Assembly: GCF_029335315.1 (NCBI RefSeq)
Contig: NZ_JARJLT010000276.1
Coordinates: 1-43,352, forward strand
DNA: 43,352 bases
Direction: 5' to 3'
Source: Pseudomonas citronellolis
GTDB taxonomy: Bacteria; Pseudomonadota; Gammaproteobacteria; Pseudomonadales; Pseudomonadaceae
Position numbers and translations under genes: made by a program. Shown piece after piece: positions 43,348 to 43,352 of this stretch. Positions within the stretch are counted from its first letter, which is position 1. Each line of letters opens with the position of its first letter. The notes below the pieces were generated by a model. The model searched no databases, was not told the DNA's origin, and saw only the letters and a program-made list of their open reading frames with translations.

Positions 43348-43352
43348 ACCAG

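Overview
The window is a GC-rich stretch of gammaproteobacterial core chromosome. Gene order and near-identical recognisable proteins (PNPase, IF2, DapB, PmrA, the lactate cluster) place it in Pseudomonas, in or near the P. aeruginosa / nitroreducens / citronellolis group. As I recall the P. aeruginosa PAO1 map, the order matches the block from about PA4738 to PA4777. There is no phage, transposase, CRISPR array, toxin island or rRNA operon. Forty-one protein genes and two tRNA genes are supported.

Layout: (1) 1-2232, minus strand: a CsbD stress protein, a periplasmic BON-domain protein, and an unfamiliar membrane protein with an N-terminal Cys/His zinc-type motif and a helical C-terminal repeat region. 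(2) 2468-11281, minus: the transcription/translation operon tRNA-fMet - rimP - nusA - infB - rbfA - truB - rpsO - pnp, with a strong sigma70 promoter just before the tRNA and two terminator-like hairpins between the tRNA and rimP. (3) 11371-17646, minus: rlmE - ftsH - folP - glmM - tpiA - secG - tRNA-Leu(GAG). (4) 17725-24039: yhbY on plus, then a DUF4149-like gene and the carA - leuE-like - carB - greA operon on minus, with an attenuator-like leader before carA. (5) 24379-29084, minus: grpE - dnaK - dnaJ - dapB, with sigma32 promoters before grpE and dnaK. (6) 29254-33719: recN with a LexA box, fur/bamE divergent, rnfH/ratA, smpB. (7) 33769-40718: lldR divergent from lldP - lldD - FAD/Fe-S D-lactate dehydrogenase, with a clear FadR/LldR-type operator. 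(8) 40947-43347: a PmrA/PmrB two-component system and a small exported protein.

The genes are mostly housekeeping. Groups that act together are ribosome maturation and translation initiation; envelope precursor synthesis and protein quality control; carbamoyl phosphate synthesis; the DnaK chaperone machine; and lactate uptake plus oxidation of both lactate isomers to pyruvate.

The less ordinary content is mainly non-coding. A 141-bp palindrome occurs twice, each copy touching the stop codon of a minus-strand gene (pnp and dapB), and the two copies differ by compensatory changes in their stems. A second palindromic family of 98-99 bp occurs twice. REP-like palindromes sit in several intergenic gaps. 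Other points of note are the carA leader, the unknown gene at 814-2232, and the pmrAB locus, which lies directly behind the lactate genes with no spermidine-synthesis genes between. I found no convincing new multi-gene system.
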